From: Thiomonas intermedia
GTDB taxonomy: Bacteria; Pseudomonadota; Gammaproteobacteria; Burkholderiales; Burkholderiaceae_C
Direction: 5' to 3'
Assembly (NCBI RefSeq): GCF_002028405.1
Contig: NZ_CP020046.1
Span: forward strand, 2,356,001-2,420,000
Length of the DNA: 64,000 nucleotides
Positions 30,715-39,474 of this stretch are shown one piece after another. The position numbers were made by a program, and so were the translations under genes. Position 1 is the first letter of the stretch. Each line of letters opens with the position of its first letter. Under the pieces are notes generated by a model that saw only the letters and a list, made by a program, of their open reading frames with translations, ran no database searches and had not been told where the DNA came from.

Positions 30715-31232
30715 GAGTTGTCCTCGCTGCTGATCAGTATGGGTAGATCTCCCGAGTTGTCATAAAGTGCCCAGGCGTTCACCAGGGGCTTGTAGAGCTT
30801 ATGGAAATTCAGTGATCCGGCTGAAAAACGCCGTCGGATGACGGTTTCAGGGATGGCATGCCCACCTTGCGCCACACGTGCAGCCACGCGCTGTATCGCC
30901 ATCTCCGCATTGGGCAAACATAAGAACACCAGTTTGACGTGATAGCCCAACGCACGCCACTTTGGAATTTGTGCGGCATAGCCGCGCCCGCTGAGGGTGG
31001 TTTCCAAGGCAAAGCTTCTGCCGTCTTTCACCCGCAGGTCCATTTCTTCCAGCATCAGGCGCGCGGCGCGTCGGGCAGCTCTGTCGGGATCGAATGGGGA
31101 TAAGCCCGAGGCAATGAGATCGGCATTGATGAAGTCGCGGTAATCCGCTTCAGGCAGGAAGACCTTTGCGAAGGTGGTTTTTCCAGCGCCATTGGGGCCC
31201 GCGATGAGCAGGATGCGTTGCTGCAGGTTCAC
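30711..31232 (-). CDS. Zeta toxin-like P-loop kinase
   Basis: 173-residue P-loop protein of the zeta toxin/AAA family. Walker A GPNGAGKTT is at 13-21; ADLIASGLSPFDPD and FALETTLSGRGY match the substrate-binding part of zeta-type enzymes that phosphorylate UDP-N-acetylglucosamine. It is shorter than classical zeta (about 280), so it may be a stand-alone relative with another substrate. The GTG at 31232 follows an AGGTCG site and lies 10 bp after the aminotransferase stop. It overlaps the small gene by 4 bp. Confidence 0.83.
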   Translation of the reverse strand: MNLQQRILLIAGPNGAGKTTFAKVFLPEADYRDFINADLIASGLSPFDPDRAARRAARLMLEEMDLRVKDGRSFALETTLSGRGYAAQIPKWRALGYHVKLVFLCLPNAEMAIQRVAARVAQGGHAIPETVIRRRFSAGSLNFHKLYKPLVNAWALYDNSGDLPILISSEDNS

Positions 31233-31242
31233 TGGGCGACCT

Positions 31243-32502
31243 TCATGCCGCCTTGCGCTCCAGATAGCCCCTCAGTCGGTCGAGGGCTTCCTGCAGGTTG
31301 GCCAGGCTGTTGGCATAGCTCAGGCGGAAGTAGCGTTGGGGCTCGGCGGTGCCGAAGTCTTTGCCGGGCACGAGCACCACGCCGGTGTCGCGCATCACAT
31401 CGAAGCAGAAATCCCAGCTGTCGGCGCTGTAGGCCGAGCAGTCGGCGTAGACATAGAAGGCGCCATCGGGCCGCACGGGCACGCGCAGGCCCAGTGCTTC
31501 AAGGCCGGGCACGATGAGGTCGCGCCTCTGCTTGAACTCGGCGCGGCGGCGTTCGTATTCCTTCAGGGTGTCGGCTTCGAAGCAGGCCAGGGCGGCATGC
31601 TGGGCGACGCTGCTGGCGCAGATGAACAGGTTGCCGGCCATGCGCTCCAGCGGGGCGACGAGCGCCGGCGGCACGACCAGCCAGCCCAGCCGCCAGCCGG
31701 TCATCTGGAAGTATTTGGAGAAGCTGTTGACGGTGATGACGTCGTCGCCTGCGGCCAGCGCGGTCTGGCCATGAGTGGGCCCCCTGGGTCGGCCTGCTGA
31801 CCCGCCCCCCGCGGGGGGCAAGGAAACTTGGGGCGGCCCTGCGTTTCCTTGAGCGTCGTCATAGCTCAAGCCCAGATAGATCTCATCGACCAGGCTGACG
31901 CCGCCCCGGGCGCGCACCGCATCCACGATGCGGCGCAGCTCGTCCGGCGCGATGGAGGTGCCGGTGGGGTTGGAGGGCGAGGCCAGCAGGACGCCTGCGG
32001 TCTGCGGGGTCCAGGCGGCCTCGACTTCGCTGGCCGTGAGCTGAAAGCGCTGCGCGGCGGGAGCAGGCAGCATGCGGGCCCGCGCGCCGGCGGCGGCCAC
32101 GAAGTTCTTGTTGCACGGATAGCTCGGATCGGGCATGAGCACTTCGTCGCCCGGATTGAACAGCAGCAGGCTGGCCAGGGTGAGGGCGCCCGAGGCTCCC
32201 GCGGTGACGAAGACGCGCGAGGGGTCGATGGCCAGGCCGTGCACCTGGGCGTAGTGCTGCGCGATGCGTTCGCGCAGCGCGGGCAGGCCGGGTGCCAGCG
32301 TGTAGCCGGTGCGGCCGTCGCGCAAGGCCCGGGTGGCGGCCTCGATGACGGGCTCGGGCGCGGTGAAGTCGGGCTCGCCCACGCTGAGGTGGATCATGCG
32401 CTTGCCCTGCGCTTCCCAGGCTGTCTGTTGCTGCGCGGCGGCGCGCACCACGTCCATGACGTAGAAGGGTTCGATGGACTGGTTGCGTTGGGCTAAGCGC
32501 AT
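31243..32502 (-). CDS. Class I/II aminotransferase (aspartate-aminotransferase-like)
   Basis: 419-residue PLP enzyme. HLSVGEPDF, SPSNPTGT, VDEIYLGLSYD and SFSKYFQMTGWRLGW with the PLP lysine at 263 place it in the aspartate/tyrosine aminotransferase group. Residues about 216-245 form a Gly/Pro-rich stretch (PPAGGGSAGRPRGP) that lies where relatives have a short loop; the DNA under it is a three-hairpin repeat. ATG 32502 is chosen because MRLAQRNQSIEPFYVMD is the family start. It lies 19 bp after nusB in the rib-nusB transcript. Its natural amino acid is unknown. Confidence 0.88.
   Translation of the reverse strand: MRLAQRNQSIEPFYVMDVVRAAAQQQTAWEAQGKRMIHLSVGEPDFTAPEPVIEAATRALRDGRTGYTLAPGLPALRERIAQHYAQVHGLAIDPSRVFVTAGASGALTLASLLLFNPGDEVLMPDPSYPCNKNFVAAAGARARMLPAPAAQRFQLTASEVEAAWTPQTAGVLLASPSNPTGTSIAPDELRRIVDAVRARGGVSLVDEIYLGLSYDDAQGNAGPPQVSLPPAGGGSAGRPRGPTHGQTALAAGDDVITVNSFSKYFQMTGWRLGWLVVPPALVAPLERMAGNLFICASSVAQHAALACFEADTLKEYERRRAEFKQRRDLIVPGLEALGLRVPVRPDGAFYVYADCSAYSADSWDFCFDVMRDTGVVLVPGKDFGTAEPQRYFRLSYANSLANLQEALDRLRGYLERKAA
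31786..31850. repeat. Three-hairpin palindromic repeat inserted in frame in the aminotransferase gene
   Basis: Three adjoining inverted repeats fill 65 bp: GGGTC/GACCC at 31786-31803, the perfect 16-bp palindrome GCCCCCCGCGGGGGGC at 31804-31819, and AAGGAAAC/GTTTCCTT at 31820-31850. It looks like a REP-type element that landed in the coding sequence without breaking the frame and encodes a flexible Gly/Pro/Arg-rich loop. Confidence 0.7.
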
Positions 32503-32521
32503 GGTGGCTCTTCGGGGAGGA

Positions 32522-33127
32522 TCAGTCTTTTCGCGGCGGGCGCGGGCTGGCGCTGGCGCGCCGGGGGGACGAAGTTGCCGTGCGCCGCGGCGGGGCCTTG
32601 GCCTTGTGGCTGACGGGCACGTTCGCGTAGGGGTTGGGCGGGGGGCTGTGATCGGTGGCGGGTGACTCTTGCGGATGCGACTGGTTGGTGGCTTCGAGCT
32701 CGGTCTTGCGCAGAACGGCCGCGATGCGGTCGAGCACGCCGTTGACGTATTTGTAGCCGTCGGTGCCGCCGTATACCTTGCCGAGTTCGACCGCTTCGTT
32801 GATGACCACGCGATAGGGCACGTCGAGGTGGCGCTGCAATTCGAACGCACCCATCAGGAGCAGGGCATGTTCCACGGGGGAAAGCTCGCTGGTCTGGCGG
32901 TCGATGTGCGGCTGGATCAGCGCGTCGAGCGCACCGGCGTCGGCCAGCGCGCCGTGCAGCAGGGATTGAAAGTGCTCGTCATCGAGCTTGATGGTGGGGT
33001 AGCGCTCGTGCAGGAAGGCTTCGATGGCGCCGGTGTCGCTGGCCGCGATGAGCCATTCGTAAATGCCTTGGAACGCGAGTTCGCGCGATTTGCGCCGCGC
33101 GCTTTTGGGGGCGGTGGGTGCGGTCAT
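32522..33127 (-). CDS. nusB: Transcription antitermination factor NusB
   Basis: 201-residue NusB, which with NusE binds boxA RNA for rRNA antitermination. The helical core covers about residues 12-145 ([38 protein letters not shown]). The last 50 or so residues are a Pro/Ser/Arg/Lys-rich tail absent from typical 140-residue NusB proteins. ATG 33127 overlaps the ribH stop by 4 bp. A nusB-ribH neighbourhood is common in proteobacteria. Confidence 0.95.
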   Translation of the reverse strand: MTAPTAPKSARRKSRELAFQGIYEWLIAASDTGAIEAFLHERYPTIKLDDEHFQSLLHGALADAGALDALIQPHIDRQTSELSPVEHALLLMGAFELQRHLDVPYRVVINEAVELGKVYGGTDGYKYVNGVLDRIAAVLRKTELEATNQSHPQESPATDHSPPPNPYANVPVSHKAKAPPRRTATSSPRRASASPRPPRKD

Positions 33128-33609
33128 GCGGCCTCGTCGTCGTTGTCGCTGATGTCGATGAACAGATTGGCCATTTCCACTGCGACGCGGGCGCATTCGG
33201 CGCCTTTGTCGATGCGGGCTTCGGCTTGCGCTTCGTTTTCCACGGTGAGCACGCCGTTGGCCACCGGCATGTTGTAGTCGAGCGCCACCTGGCTGATGCC
33301 GGCCGCGCTGGTGTTGCAGACGACTTCGAAGTGGTAAGTGTCGCCCCGGATCACGCAGCCGATGGCAATGAGCGCGTCGAAGGCCTCGCTCTCGGCCAGA
33401 GCCTGCAGCATCAGCGGCAGTTCGAGCGCGCCGGGGACGGTGTAGAGGCCGATGTCGTCCTCGTTCACGCCCAGGCGCTCGAGTTCATCGAGGCAGGACT
33501 GGGTGAGCCGGTCGGTCAGCGCGGTGTTGAAGCGGGCCTGCACCACGGCGATGCGCAGATCACGACCGTCGAGTTGTTCGGAAAGAATGCGGTTCTGGAC
33601 GTTTTGCAT
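33124..33609 (-). CDS. ribH: 6,7-dimethyl-8-ribityllumazine synthase
   Basis: 161-residue lumazine synthase, the penultimate step of riboflavin synthesis, condensing dihydroxybutanone phosphate with the ribitylaminouracil. [29 protein letters not shown] and [16 protein letters not shown] are the substrate-binding loops of the family; the His in DTYHFE is catalytic. It stands 81 bp after the ribB-type gene and is coupled to nusB. Confidence 0.96.
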   Translation of the reverse strand: MQNVQNRILSEQLDGRDLRIAVVQARFNTALTDRLTQSCLDELERLGVNEDDIGLYTVPGALELPLMLQALAESEAFDALIAIGCVIRGDTYHFEVVCNTSAAGISQVALDYNMPVANGVLTVENEAQAEARIDKGAECARVAVEMANLFIDISDNDDEAA

Positions 33610-33690
33610 GGCGTGGGTGGGACAGTGAAAAAGGCGGTGAAGGTCGGCGCGCCGACAAGCTGCGCGAGCCGACCCTTTGAAGCCGACAGC

Positions 33691-34824
33691 TTACGCGCTG
33701 GGCGTGGCGGTGCAGCGGGATTGCGGCGCGGGCTCGAAGCCCAGGATTTCCAGACCGTAGCCCACCATGCTGGGCATCTTGCGCGCCTGGCCGAGCAGTC
33801 GCATCTGGCGTATGCCGAGATCGCGCAGGATCTGGGCGCCGATGCCGTAGTCGCGCAGTGCGGTGACCCCCGATTTCGGCGGCACCGCCACGGGCTGCAT
33901 CAGCCGCTCGAACCGGGTCTGCAATTGCGCGGCCGATTCGCCGCAGTTGAGCAAGACGGCCACACCGCTGCCTTCCTGCGCGATGCGCCGCAGGGCTTGC
34001 GGCAGATTCCAGGAATGACGCTGGCATTCGGTGTCGAGCAGGTCGAGGACGGACAGAGGCTCGTGCACGCGCACCAGTGGCGCGCTCTGATCGGCGAGGT
34101 CGCCATGGACCAGCGCGAGATGCAGCCCATGACCGGCGCGATCGGTGTAGGCCACGCAGCGCATGGCGCCGAAAGGGGTTTGCATCGCCTGCTCGCCCAC
34201 GCGCTGCACCAGCGATTCGGTGCGGCTGCGGTATTCGATGAGATCGGCGATGGCGCCGATCTTCAGATCGTGCTGCGCGGCAAATTGTTCGAGATCGGGC
34301 AACCGCGCCATGGTGCCGTCGGCATTCATCACTTCGCAGATCACGGCGGCCGGCTCCAACCCGGCCAGGGCGGCGAGGTCGCAGCCGGCCTCGGTGTGGC
34401 CGGCGCGCATGAGCACGCCGCCTTCGGCGGCCATCAGCGGGAAGATGTGGCCTGGCTGCACGATGTCGCTGGGCTGGGCCTGGCGTGCCACTGCGGCCTG
34501 CACGGTGCGCGCGCGATCGGCTGCCGAAATGCCCGTGGTCACCCCTTCGGCCGCTTCGATGGACGCGGTGAAGGCGGTGCCGTGGGACGAGCCGTTGCGC
34601 TCGACCATGTGCTTGAGGCCGAGCTGCGCGCAGCGCTGGGCGGTGAGGGTCAGGCAGATCAGGCCGCGCGCATGCGTGGCCATGAAATTGATCGTCTGCG
34701 GCGTGATGTGCTCGGCGGCGATGACCAGATCGCCTTCGTTTTCGCGGTCTTCCTCATCGACCAGGATGACCATGCGCCCGGCCTTGAGCTCGGCAATGAT
34801 GTCGGGAACGGGGGACAGGGGCAT
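33691..34824 (-). CDS. ribB: 3,4-dihydroxy-2-butanone-4-phosphate synthase with degenerate GTP cyclohydrolase II domain (RibBX type)
   Basis: 377-residue protein. Residues 1-205 are an intact RibB domain: DEEDRENEGDL, RAGHTEAGCDL and HGTAFTASI hold the metal and substrate residues. Residues 209-370 resemble RibA (TPFGAMRCVAYTD, ALVHGDLAD, YGIGAQILRDLG) but the zinc-binding Cys-x10-Cys-x-Cys is missing; the region reads EPLSVLDLLDTECQRHS. Proteobacterial RibBX proteins are known to lack cyclohydrolase activity. ATG 34824 is chosen by family; 34854 is an alternative. Another gene must provide GTP cyclohydrolase II. Confidence 0.92.
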   Translation of the reverse strand: MPLSPVPDIIAELKAGRMVILVDEEDRENEGDLVIAAEHITPQTINFMATHARGLICLTLTAQRCAQLGLKHMVERNGSSHGTAFTASIEAAEGVTTGISAADRARTVQAAVARQAQPSDIVQPGHIFPLMAAEGGVLMRAGHTEAGCDLAALAGLEPAAVICEVMNADGTMARLPDLEQFAAQHDLKIGAIADLIEYRSRTESLVQRVGEQAMQTPFGAMRCVAYTDRAGHGLHLALVHGDLADQSAPLVRVHEPLSVLDLLDTECQRHSWNLPQALRRIAQEGSGVAVLLNCGESAAQLQTRFERLMQPVAVPPKSGVTALRDYGIGAQILRDLGIRQMRLLGQARKMPSMVGYGLEILGFEPAPQSRCTATPSA

Positions 34825-34919
34825 GATGAAGGGACGCGGCGAAAAGCCAGCCATTGTAAAAGCGCGGCGGCAGGCGCGCTTGGTGCCGCTACCGGCAGCG
34901 CCCGGCGTTGCCGGGGCAA

Positions 34920-35498
34920 TCAGAACTCGTAGCGTCCGAAGAAAAACGCGACGTTGCCGTTGTTGAGCTTGTTGTTCACCTTGGGGATGAAGGTGCCGTA
35001 GATGGAGAGTTTGCCGAAGCGCACCGAGGCGATGGGCAGGGCGATGGGGAAGGGGATGTTCTTGAAAATGTCGGCCCGCGAAGTGACGGCCAGGGTGTAG
35101 CCCAGACCGAAACCCACTGGGGAGTCGTTGAAATACATCCACTGGTGGGCATAGCCGACCACGGGTTCGGCGTTCCAGTGCGAGTCGGAGAAGACCATGG
35201 CGTAGACCATGTCTTCGTTGCCGTCGGCATTGGTGAGATGGCGGCCCCAGCCGATGCCCCAGGCGTGTTTGTTGAGCACCGCGCGCTTGGCCTCGGTGTA
35301 GGTGCCGGGGTCGTGCCAGGTGTAGCCGCTGAAGTACAGGTCGTCCTGGCCGGTCTTGGTGGTGGTGACGGCGGCATTCCAGGTGGACTGGGCCCAGTCG
35401 GATACGTCACCCAGCCCCAGCGCCCAACTCAGGCGGGGAATCAGGGCCAGCCAGACGAGGGCGAAGAAGGGAAGCAGGCGGGATCGGAGTGGTTTCAT
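34920..35498 (-). CDS. pagP: Lipid A palmitoyltransferase PagP
   Basis: 192-residue outer-membrane beta-barrel enzyme that moves palmitate from phospholipid to lipid A. A signal peptide of about 26 residues (RLLPFFALVWLALIPRLSWA) precedes the amphipathic helix. DLYFSGYTWHDP carries the family His, and MVFSDSHWNAEPVVGY the Asp-Ser pair of the active site. It ends with a C-terminal Phe as outer-membrane proteins do. ATG 35498 is set by the signal peptide. It lies among riboflavin genes with gaps of about 100 bp each side, so it may be transcribed separately. Confidence 0.88.
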   Translation of the reverse strand: MKPLRSRLLPFFALVWLALIPRLSWALGLGDVSDWAQSTWNAAVTTTKTGQDDLYFSGYTWHDPGTYTEAKRAVLNKHAWGIGWGRHLTNADGNEDMVYAMVFSDSHWNAEPVVGYAHQWMYFNDSPVGFGLGYTLAVTSRADIFKNIPFPIALPIASVRFGKLSIYGTFIPKVNNKLNNGNVAFFFGRYEF

Positions 35499-35599
35499 GC
35501 GCACGTGGGGCGAGTCTCGGGGTCTCAGGGCGGTCGGCAAGACTTTATCAGCGGTCCGTGCCGGGCCTGTGTCCGTTTGCAACGGAAGTCTCGGCTGGC

Positions 35600-36424
35600 T
35601 CAGACGCTGCCCGGGGCGCCGAGGCGGGCGATCAGTCGGCCCTGCTGCACGACGAGCAGGGTGTTTTCGGGCAGGGGCTCCCAATCTTCGGGGGTGAGGG
35701 GGACGCTGGCGAGCATCACCGCGGGTGAGGGCTTGTCGTCGCGGCCCTGGACGTGCATCCCGGAGGCGCGCATTTGATGGTCGCTGGCGGCCTCGCGCAC
35801 GAGCATGTGCAGGCCCGGCACCCAGGTATCGCCCGGGTGGCTGCGGCGGCGATGGGCATGGGCGAACAGCAGGTCGCCGTCGGAGAACAGGAAATTGGCC
35901 GCGCCGATGGCCCGCATGCGGGCGGCGAAATCGGAGACCACGTCGATGCGGCGTTTCAGGTCGCCGCTCTCGCCGGCCGCATCGAGCGCCAGCAGCGATT
36001 GCATGAGGACGTAGAACGCGTGCTCGGAATCGGTCTGGCCCATGGGGCGGTGCGCCGCGTGGGCCAGGGGCAGGGCGCGTTCGACGTCGGGCAGATCGCC
36101 GTTGTGGGCGAAGATGTGCCGCCGTCCGAACAGTTCGCGGGCGAAGGGCTGGGTGTTGACGAGCGCCACCGGCCCGCGCGAGGCGCGACGGATGTGCGCG
36201 ATCACCAGCGGACTGTGAAAGTCGTGCTTTTCGAGCACCGGGACGAAGGCGCTGGACAGCGTGGGCTGCGCCTCGCGCAGAACGTGCGCATCGACCCCGT
36301 CGTAGTACGCGGCGCCCCAGCCGTCGGGGTTGCCCGCATGCGGGCCGCCGTGGCGCGCGAATTCGCGAAAGGCAATCCGAATCCGCGCGGGCACGCGGCT
36401 GGAGTAGGCAAAAAGCTCACACAT
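35600..36424 (-). CDS. Class II glutamine amidotransferase (YafJ-like)
   Basis: 274-residue Ntn-type amidotransferase. The start MCELFAYSS provides the catalytic Cys at position 2 after Met removal. HAGNPDGWGAAYYDG, AHIRRAS and FAHNGDLPD are glutaminase-site motifs. YafJ-type enzymes hydrolyse glutamine or a gamma-glutamyl compound, but the acceptor is unknown. The start overlaps the ribE stop by 8 bp, so it is part of the riboflavin transcript. A long upstream open frame to 36643 is an artefact. Confidence 0.87.
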   Translation of the reverse strand: MCELFAYSSRVPARIRIAFREFARHGGPHAGNPDGWGAAYYDGVDAHVLREAQPTLSSAFVPVLEKHDFHSPLVIAHIRRASRGPVALVNTQPFARELFGRRHIFAHNGDLPDVERALPLAHAAHRPMGQTDSEHAFYVLMQSLLALDAAGESGDLKRRIDVVSDFAARMRAIGAANFLFSDGDLLFAHAHRRRSHPGDTWVPGLHMLVREAASDHQMRASGMHVQGRDDKPSPAVMLASVPLTPEDWEPLPENTLLVVQQGRLIARLGAPGSV

Positions 36425-37049
36425 GCCGCACGCCCTCCGCCGCGCCCAGCATGCGCTCGACGTAGCGGGCGATGAGGTCGATTTCGAGGTTGACCGCGCT
36501 GCCCTCGCGCAACTGGTGCAGGTTGGTGTGCTGCAGGGTATGGGGAATGAGGTTGATGCTGACGCGGCAATGCCCCGGCAGGTCTTCCACTCGGTTGACG
36601 GTGAGGCTGACGCCGTTGACCACGATGGAGCCCTTGTACGCAAAGAACCTGCCTAAAGCGGAGGGCGCATCCACCTCCAGCAGCCACGACTCGCCGATGG
36701 GCTCGAACCGGGCCACCCGGCCGACGCCGTCCACGTGGCCGGTGACCAGATGGCCGCCGAGCTTGGTGGAGAGGGAGACCGACTGCTCCAGGTTGACCAG
36801 CGCGCCGGGGGCGTCCAGCCCTGCGGTGCGCGCCAGGCTTTCGGCCGAGATGTCGATGGCGAATGCGTCAAGTTGCAGATCCACCACCGTCATGCAGGCG
36901 CCGCTGACGGCGATGCTCTCGCCGAGTTGCACGCCCTGCAGCCAGGCAGGATCGACCTGCAGGTGCACGCGTTTGCCGTGGCTGGCTTGAGAGCCGAGAG
37001 GAACGACGCTGGCAATGCTGCCGACGGTGGTGACGAGTCCGGTGAACAT
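36417..37049 (-). CDS. ribE: Riboflavin synthase alpha chain
   Basis: 210-residue enzyme dismutating two lumazines to riboflavin. The two homologous lumazine-binding barrels start at MFTGLVTTVGSI and at about residue 98 (LGGHLVTGHVDGVGRV). VSGACMTVV and VNGVSLTV mark the equivalent loops. It begins 6 bp after ribD and overlaps the amidotransferase gene, within nrdR-ribD-ribE. Confidence 0.96.
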   Translation of the reverse strand: MFTGLVTTVGSIASVVPLGSQASHGKRVHLQVDPAWLQGVQLGESIAVSGACMTVVDLQLDAFAIDISAESLARTAGLDAPGALVNLEQSVSLSTKLGGHLVTGHVDGVGRVARFEPIGESWLLEVDAPSALGRFFAYKGSIVVNGVSLTVNRVEDLPGHCRVSINLIPHTLQHTNLHQLREGSAVNLEIDLIARYVERMLGAAEGVRHV

Positions 37050-37055
37050 GACGGT

Positions 37056-38237
37056 TCAGTGGGAAAAAGAAGATGAGGGAAAACGGGCGAGGATGCGCAG
37101 ATCGCTCCCAACGGGATCGACCGCGTGCCATCGCAGCGCCAATCCCTCGGTCAGCGATCGGTACGGCCCCAGCGCCGCCAATCCGGCGCCCTCGCCCAGC
37201 AACTGGGGCGCAAGATACAGCAGCAGCTCGTCCACCACGCCTGCGCGCAGCAGCGAACCGTTGAGTTTTTCGCCCGCCTCGCAGTGCAGTTCGTTGATGC
37301 CGCGCTGGCCGAGCACCTGCATCAGCGCCCGCAGATCGGTCTTGCCCGGCTTGTCGGGGTCGGCGGGCAGGGCGATGTCCTGCAGGTCGAGCGAACCGAT
37401 GGCTGCGCTGCGCAGCGCAGCCAGGCGCGGCGCGGCCAGCTCCGGCGGCAGGGCGTGGACGATCCACAGCGGCGAATCGGCGCTCTGTAGCAGGCGAGCG
37501 GTGGGCGGGCATTCCAGGCGGCTGTCGATGACGATGCGGATGGGCTGGCGCGGCGTGGGCACCGCCCGCACATTGAGCTGGGGGTCGTCGGCTCTCACCG
37601 TACCCAGGCCGGTGAGCACGGCGCAGGACCGCGCACGCCAGTGATGACCGTCGGCGCGTGCCGCTTCGCCGGTGATCCACTGGCTTGCACCGTTGGGCAG
37701 GGCGGTGACGCCGTCCAGCGAGGCGGCTACCTTCAACCGCACCCAGGGTGTGCCGCGCACCATGCGGGCGATGAAGCCCGGGTTGATCTCGCGTGCCTCA
37801 TCGGCGAACAGCCCGACATCGACTTCGATGCCGGCTTCGCGCAAGCGCTGCAAGCCCTGGCCTGCCACCCGGGGGTTGGGATCGACCATCGCGGCGACCA
37901 CGCGGGCCACGCCCTGCGTCACCAGCAGGTCGGCGCAAGGGGGCGTGCGGCCATGGTGGGAGCAGGGCTCCAGGGTGACGTAGGCCGTGGCGCCCGGCAA
38001 GACATGGCCGCGCTCCCAGGCCTGTTTGACCGCCTGCACTTCGGCATGATCCTGCCCCGCCGCCTGCGTGGCACCCTCGCCCAGCACCTGCCCGTCGCGC
38101 ACCAGCACGCAGCCCACACGCGGATTGGGGCTGGTACGGTACATCGCCCCGCGCGCCAGATCGAGCGCCCGCCGCATGTGACGCTGATCTTCCCCGTTGA
38201 AAGGGCCCTGAGGCTGCGATGGGTTGGTGGCGTTCAT
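37056..38237 (-). CDS. ribD: Bifunctional diaminohydroxyphosphoribosylaminopyrimidine deaminase / 5-amino-6-(5-phosphoribosylamino)uracil reductase
   Basis: 393-residue RibD. The N-terminal zinc deaminase has DHAEVQAV and [17 protein letters not shown], giving the His and two Cys zinc ligands and the catalytic Glu. The reductase domain from about residue 155 shows [15 protein letters not shown] and [13 protein letters not shown]. The start overlaps the nrdR stop by 4 bp. It is the second gene of the operon, as in many proteobacteria. Confidence 0.96.
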   Translation of the reverse strand: MNATNPSQPQGPFNGEDQRHMRRALDLARGAMYRTSPNPRVGCVLVRDGQVLGEGATQAAGQDHAEVQAVKQAWERGHVLPGATAYVTLEPCSHHGRTPPCADLLVTQGVARVVAAMVDPNPRVAGQGLQRLREAGIEVDVGLFADEAREINPGFIARMVRGTPWVRLKVAASLDGVTALPNGASQWITGEAARADGHHWRARSCAVLTGLGTVRADDPQLNVRAVPTPRQPIRIVIDSRLECPPTARLLQSADSPLWIVHALPPELAAPRLAALRSAAIGSLDLQDIALPADPDKPGKTDLRALMQVLGQRGINELHCEAGEKLNGSLLRAGVVDELLLYLAPQLLGEGAGLAALGPYRSLTEGLALRWHAVDPVGSDLRILARFPSSSFSH

Positions 38238-38725
38238 GCCGTGGGTTTGCCGCGACGGGGCTTGGAGGGGGGTGATGTGGGCTGCATCTCCTGCAGCACG
38301 TCGAGAAACTGGCTCAGGTCCTTGAAGCTGTGATAGACGGACGCAAAGCGTACATAGGCGATGCCATCGAGCGCGCGGAGTTCTTCCATGACCCAGGTGC
38401 CGATCTGGGCCGCGGGCAGTTCGCGGGCGCCGCTTTGCAGGAGCTGTTGTTCCACATGTCCGATGGCGGTGTCCACCGCCTCCGCGCTGACGGGCCGCTT
38501 GCGCAGCGCCAGCAGAAAAGAGGCGCGGAGTTTGTCGCGGTCGTAGTCGGTGCGCCGACCGTCTTTTTTCACCACGACCGGAAAGCTGACTTCGGCGCGT
38601 TCATAGGTGGTGAAGCGCTTGTCGCAATGGCCGCAGCGCCGCCGCCTGCGCAGGGCAGTGCCGTCTTCCACATCGCGGGTTTCAATCACCTGCGTGTCGT
38701 CGCTCTGGCAAAAGGGGCATTTCAT
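38234..38725 (-). CDS. nrdR: Transcriptional repressor NrdR
   Basis: 163-residue regulator of ribonucleotide reductase genes. The N-terminal zinc ribbon has [11 protein letters not shown] and [14 protein letters not shown] (four Cys). An ATP-cone follows at about 49-140 ([20 protein letters not shown]). ATG 38725 is the family start; 38755 would add ten residues. Its C-terminal tail is a little longer than usual. It heads the minus-strand rib operon and is divergent from purN with 116 bp between them. Confidence 0.95.
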   Translation of the reverse strand: MKCPFCQSDDTQVIETRDVEDGTALRRRRRCGHCDKRFTTYERAEVSFPVVVKKDGRRTDYDRDKLRASFLLALRKRPVSAEAVDTAIGHVEQQLLQSGARELPAAQIGTWVMEELRALDGIAYVRFASVYHSFKDLSQFLDVLQEMQPTSPPSKPRRGKPTA

Positions 38726-38841
38726 GGTGGGGCGTGGCGAAAATAAACGCATCATTATTCACGCGGCGCGGGGTTCTCGTGTCTCGCCCCGCGCTCGGCG
38801 CCTGGCCGGGGAGGCCGGCTTGGCGGCTACACTGCGCGCCG

Positions 38842-39465
38842 ATGAAAAATCTGGTTCTCCTCATTTCCGGGCGCGGCAGCAATCTGCAGTCCATTCTTCA
38901 GGCCGAGCGCGAGCAGGGCTGGGGGATTCGCGTGCGCGGGGTGATCAGCAACCGGGCCGGTGTCGCCGGGCTGGAGGTCGCGCGCTCGTTTGGTGTGCCC
39001 ACGCAAGTGATTGCACATACCGATTTTGCCAGCCGCGAGGCGTTCGACCTGGCTTTGGCCGAGGCGATCGATGCGCTGCAACCCGACGTGATCGCGTTGT
39101 GCGGCTTCATGCGCGTGCTGGGAGCGGCCTTCGTCGACCGCTTCGCCGGCCGTCTGGTCAATATCCATCCGTCCCTGCTGCCGGCCTTCACCGGGTTGCG
39201 CACCCATGCCCGGGCGCTGGAGGAGGGCGTGAAATGGCACGGCGCCACCGTGCATCTGGTGAGCAATGCGCTCGACCACGGGCCAATTCTGGCGCAGGCC
39301 GCGGTGCCCGTTCTGGATGACGACACGGTCGAGATGCTGTCCGCGCGCGTGCTGTTCGAGGAGCATCGCATTTACCCTCCTGTCGTGCGGGCCATGCTGG
39401 AAGGGCGGGTGCAGATCGACGGTTTGCGTGCCCGCATCCAGCCGGCCGCCGAATCTTCCTCTTGA
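38842..39465 (+). CDS. purN: Phosphoribosylglycinamide formyltransferase
   Basis: 207-residue GAR transformylase of purine synthesis, using 10-formyl-tetrahydrofolate. VLLISGRGSNLQS binds the phosphate; VNIHPSLLPAFTGLRTH holds catalytic Asn and His, and NALDHGPILAQ the catalytic Asp. ATG 38842 begins the fold directly. The next gene starts 9 bp after its stop, so the two are likely cotranscribed. Confidence 0.95.
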   Translation: MKNLVLLISGRGSNLQSILQAEREQGWGIRVRGVISNRAGVAGLEVARSFGVPTQVIAHTDFASREAFDLALAEAIDALQPDVIALCGFMRVLGAAFVDRFAGRLVNIHPSLLPAFTGLRTHARALEEGVKWHGATVHLVSNALDHGPILAQAAVPVLDDDTVEMLSARVLFEEHRIYPPVVRAMLEGRVQIDGLRARIQPAAESSS

Positions 39466-39474
39466 AAGTGCGCC

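Noticed and set aside
34825-34919. FMN riboswitch before the ribB-type gene
   Set aside because: I looked for the RFN conserved elements upstream of ribB and found none.
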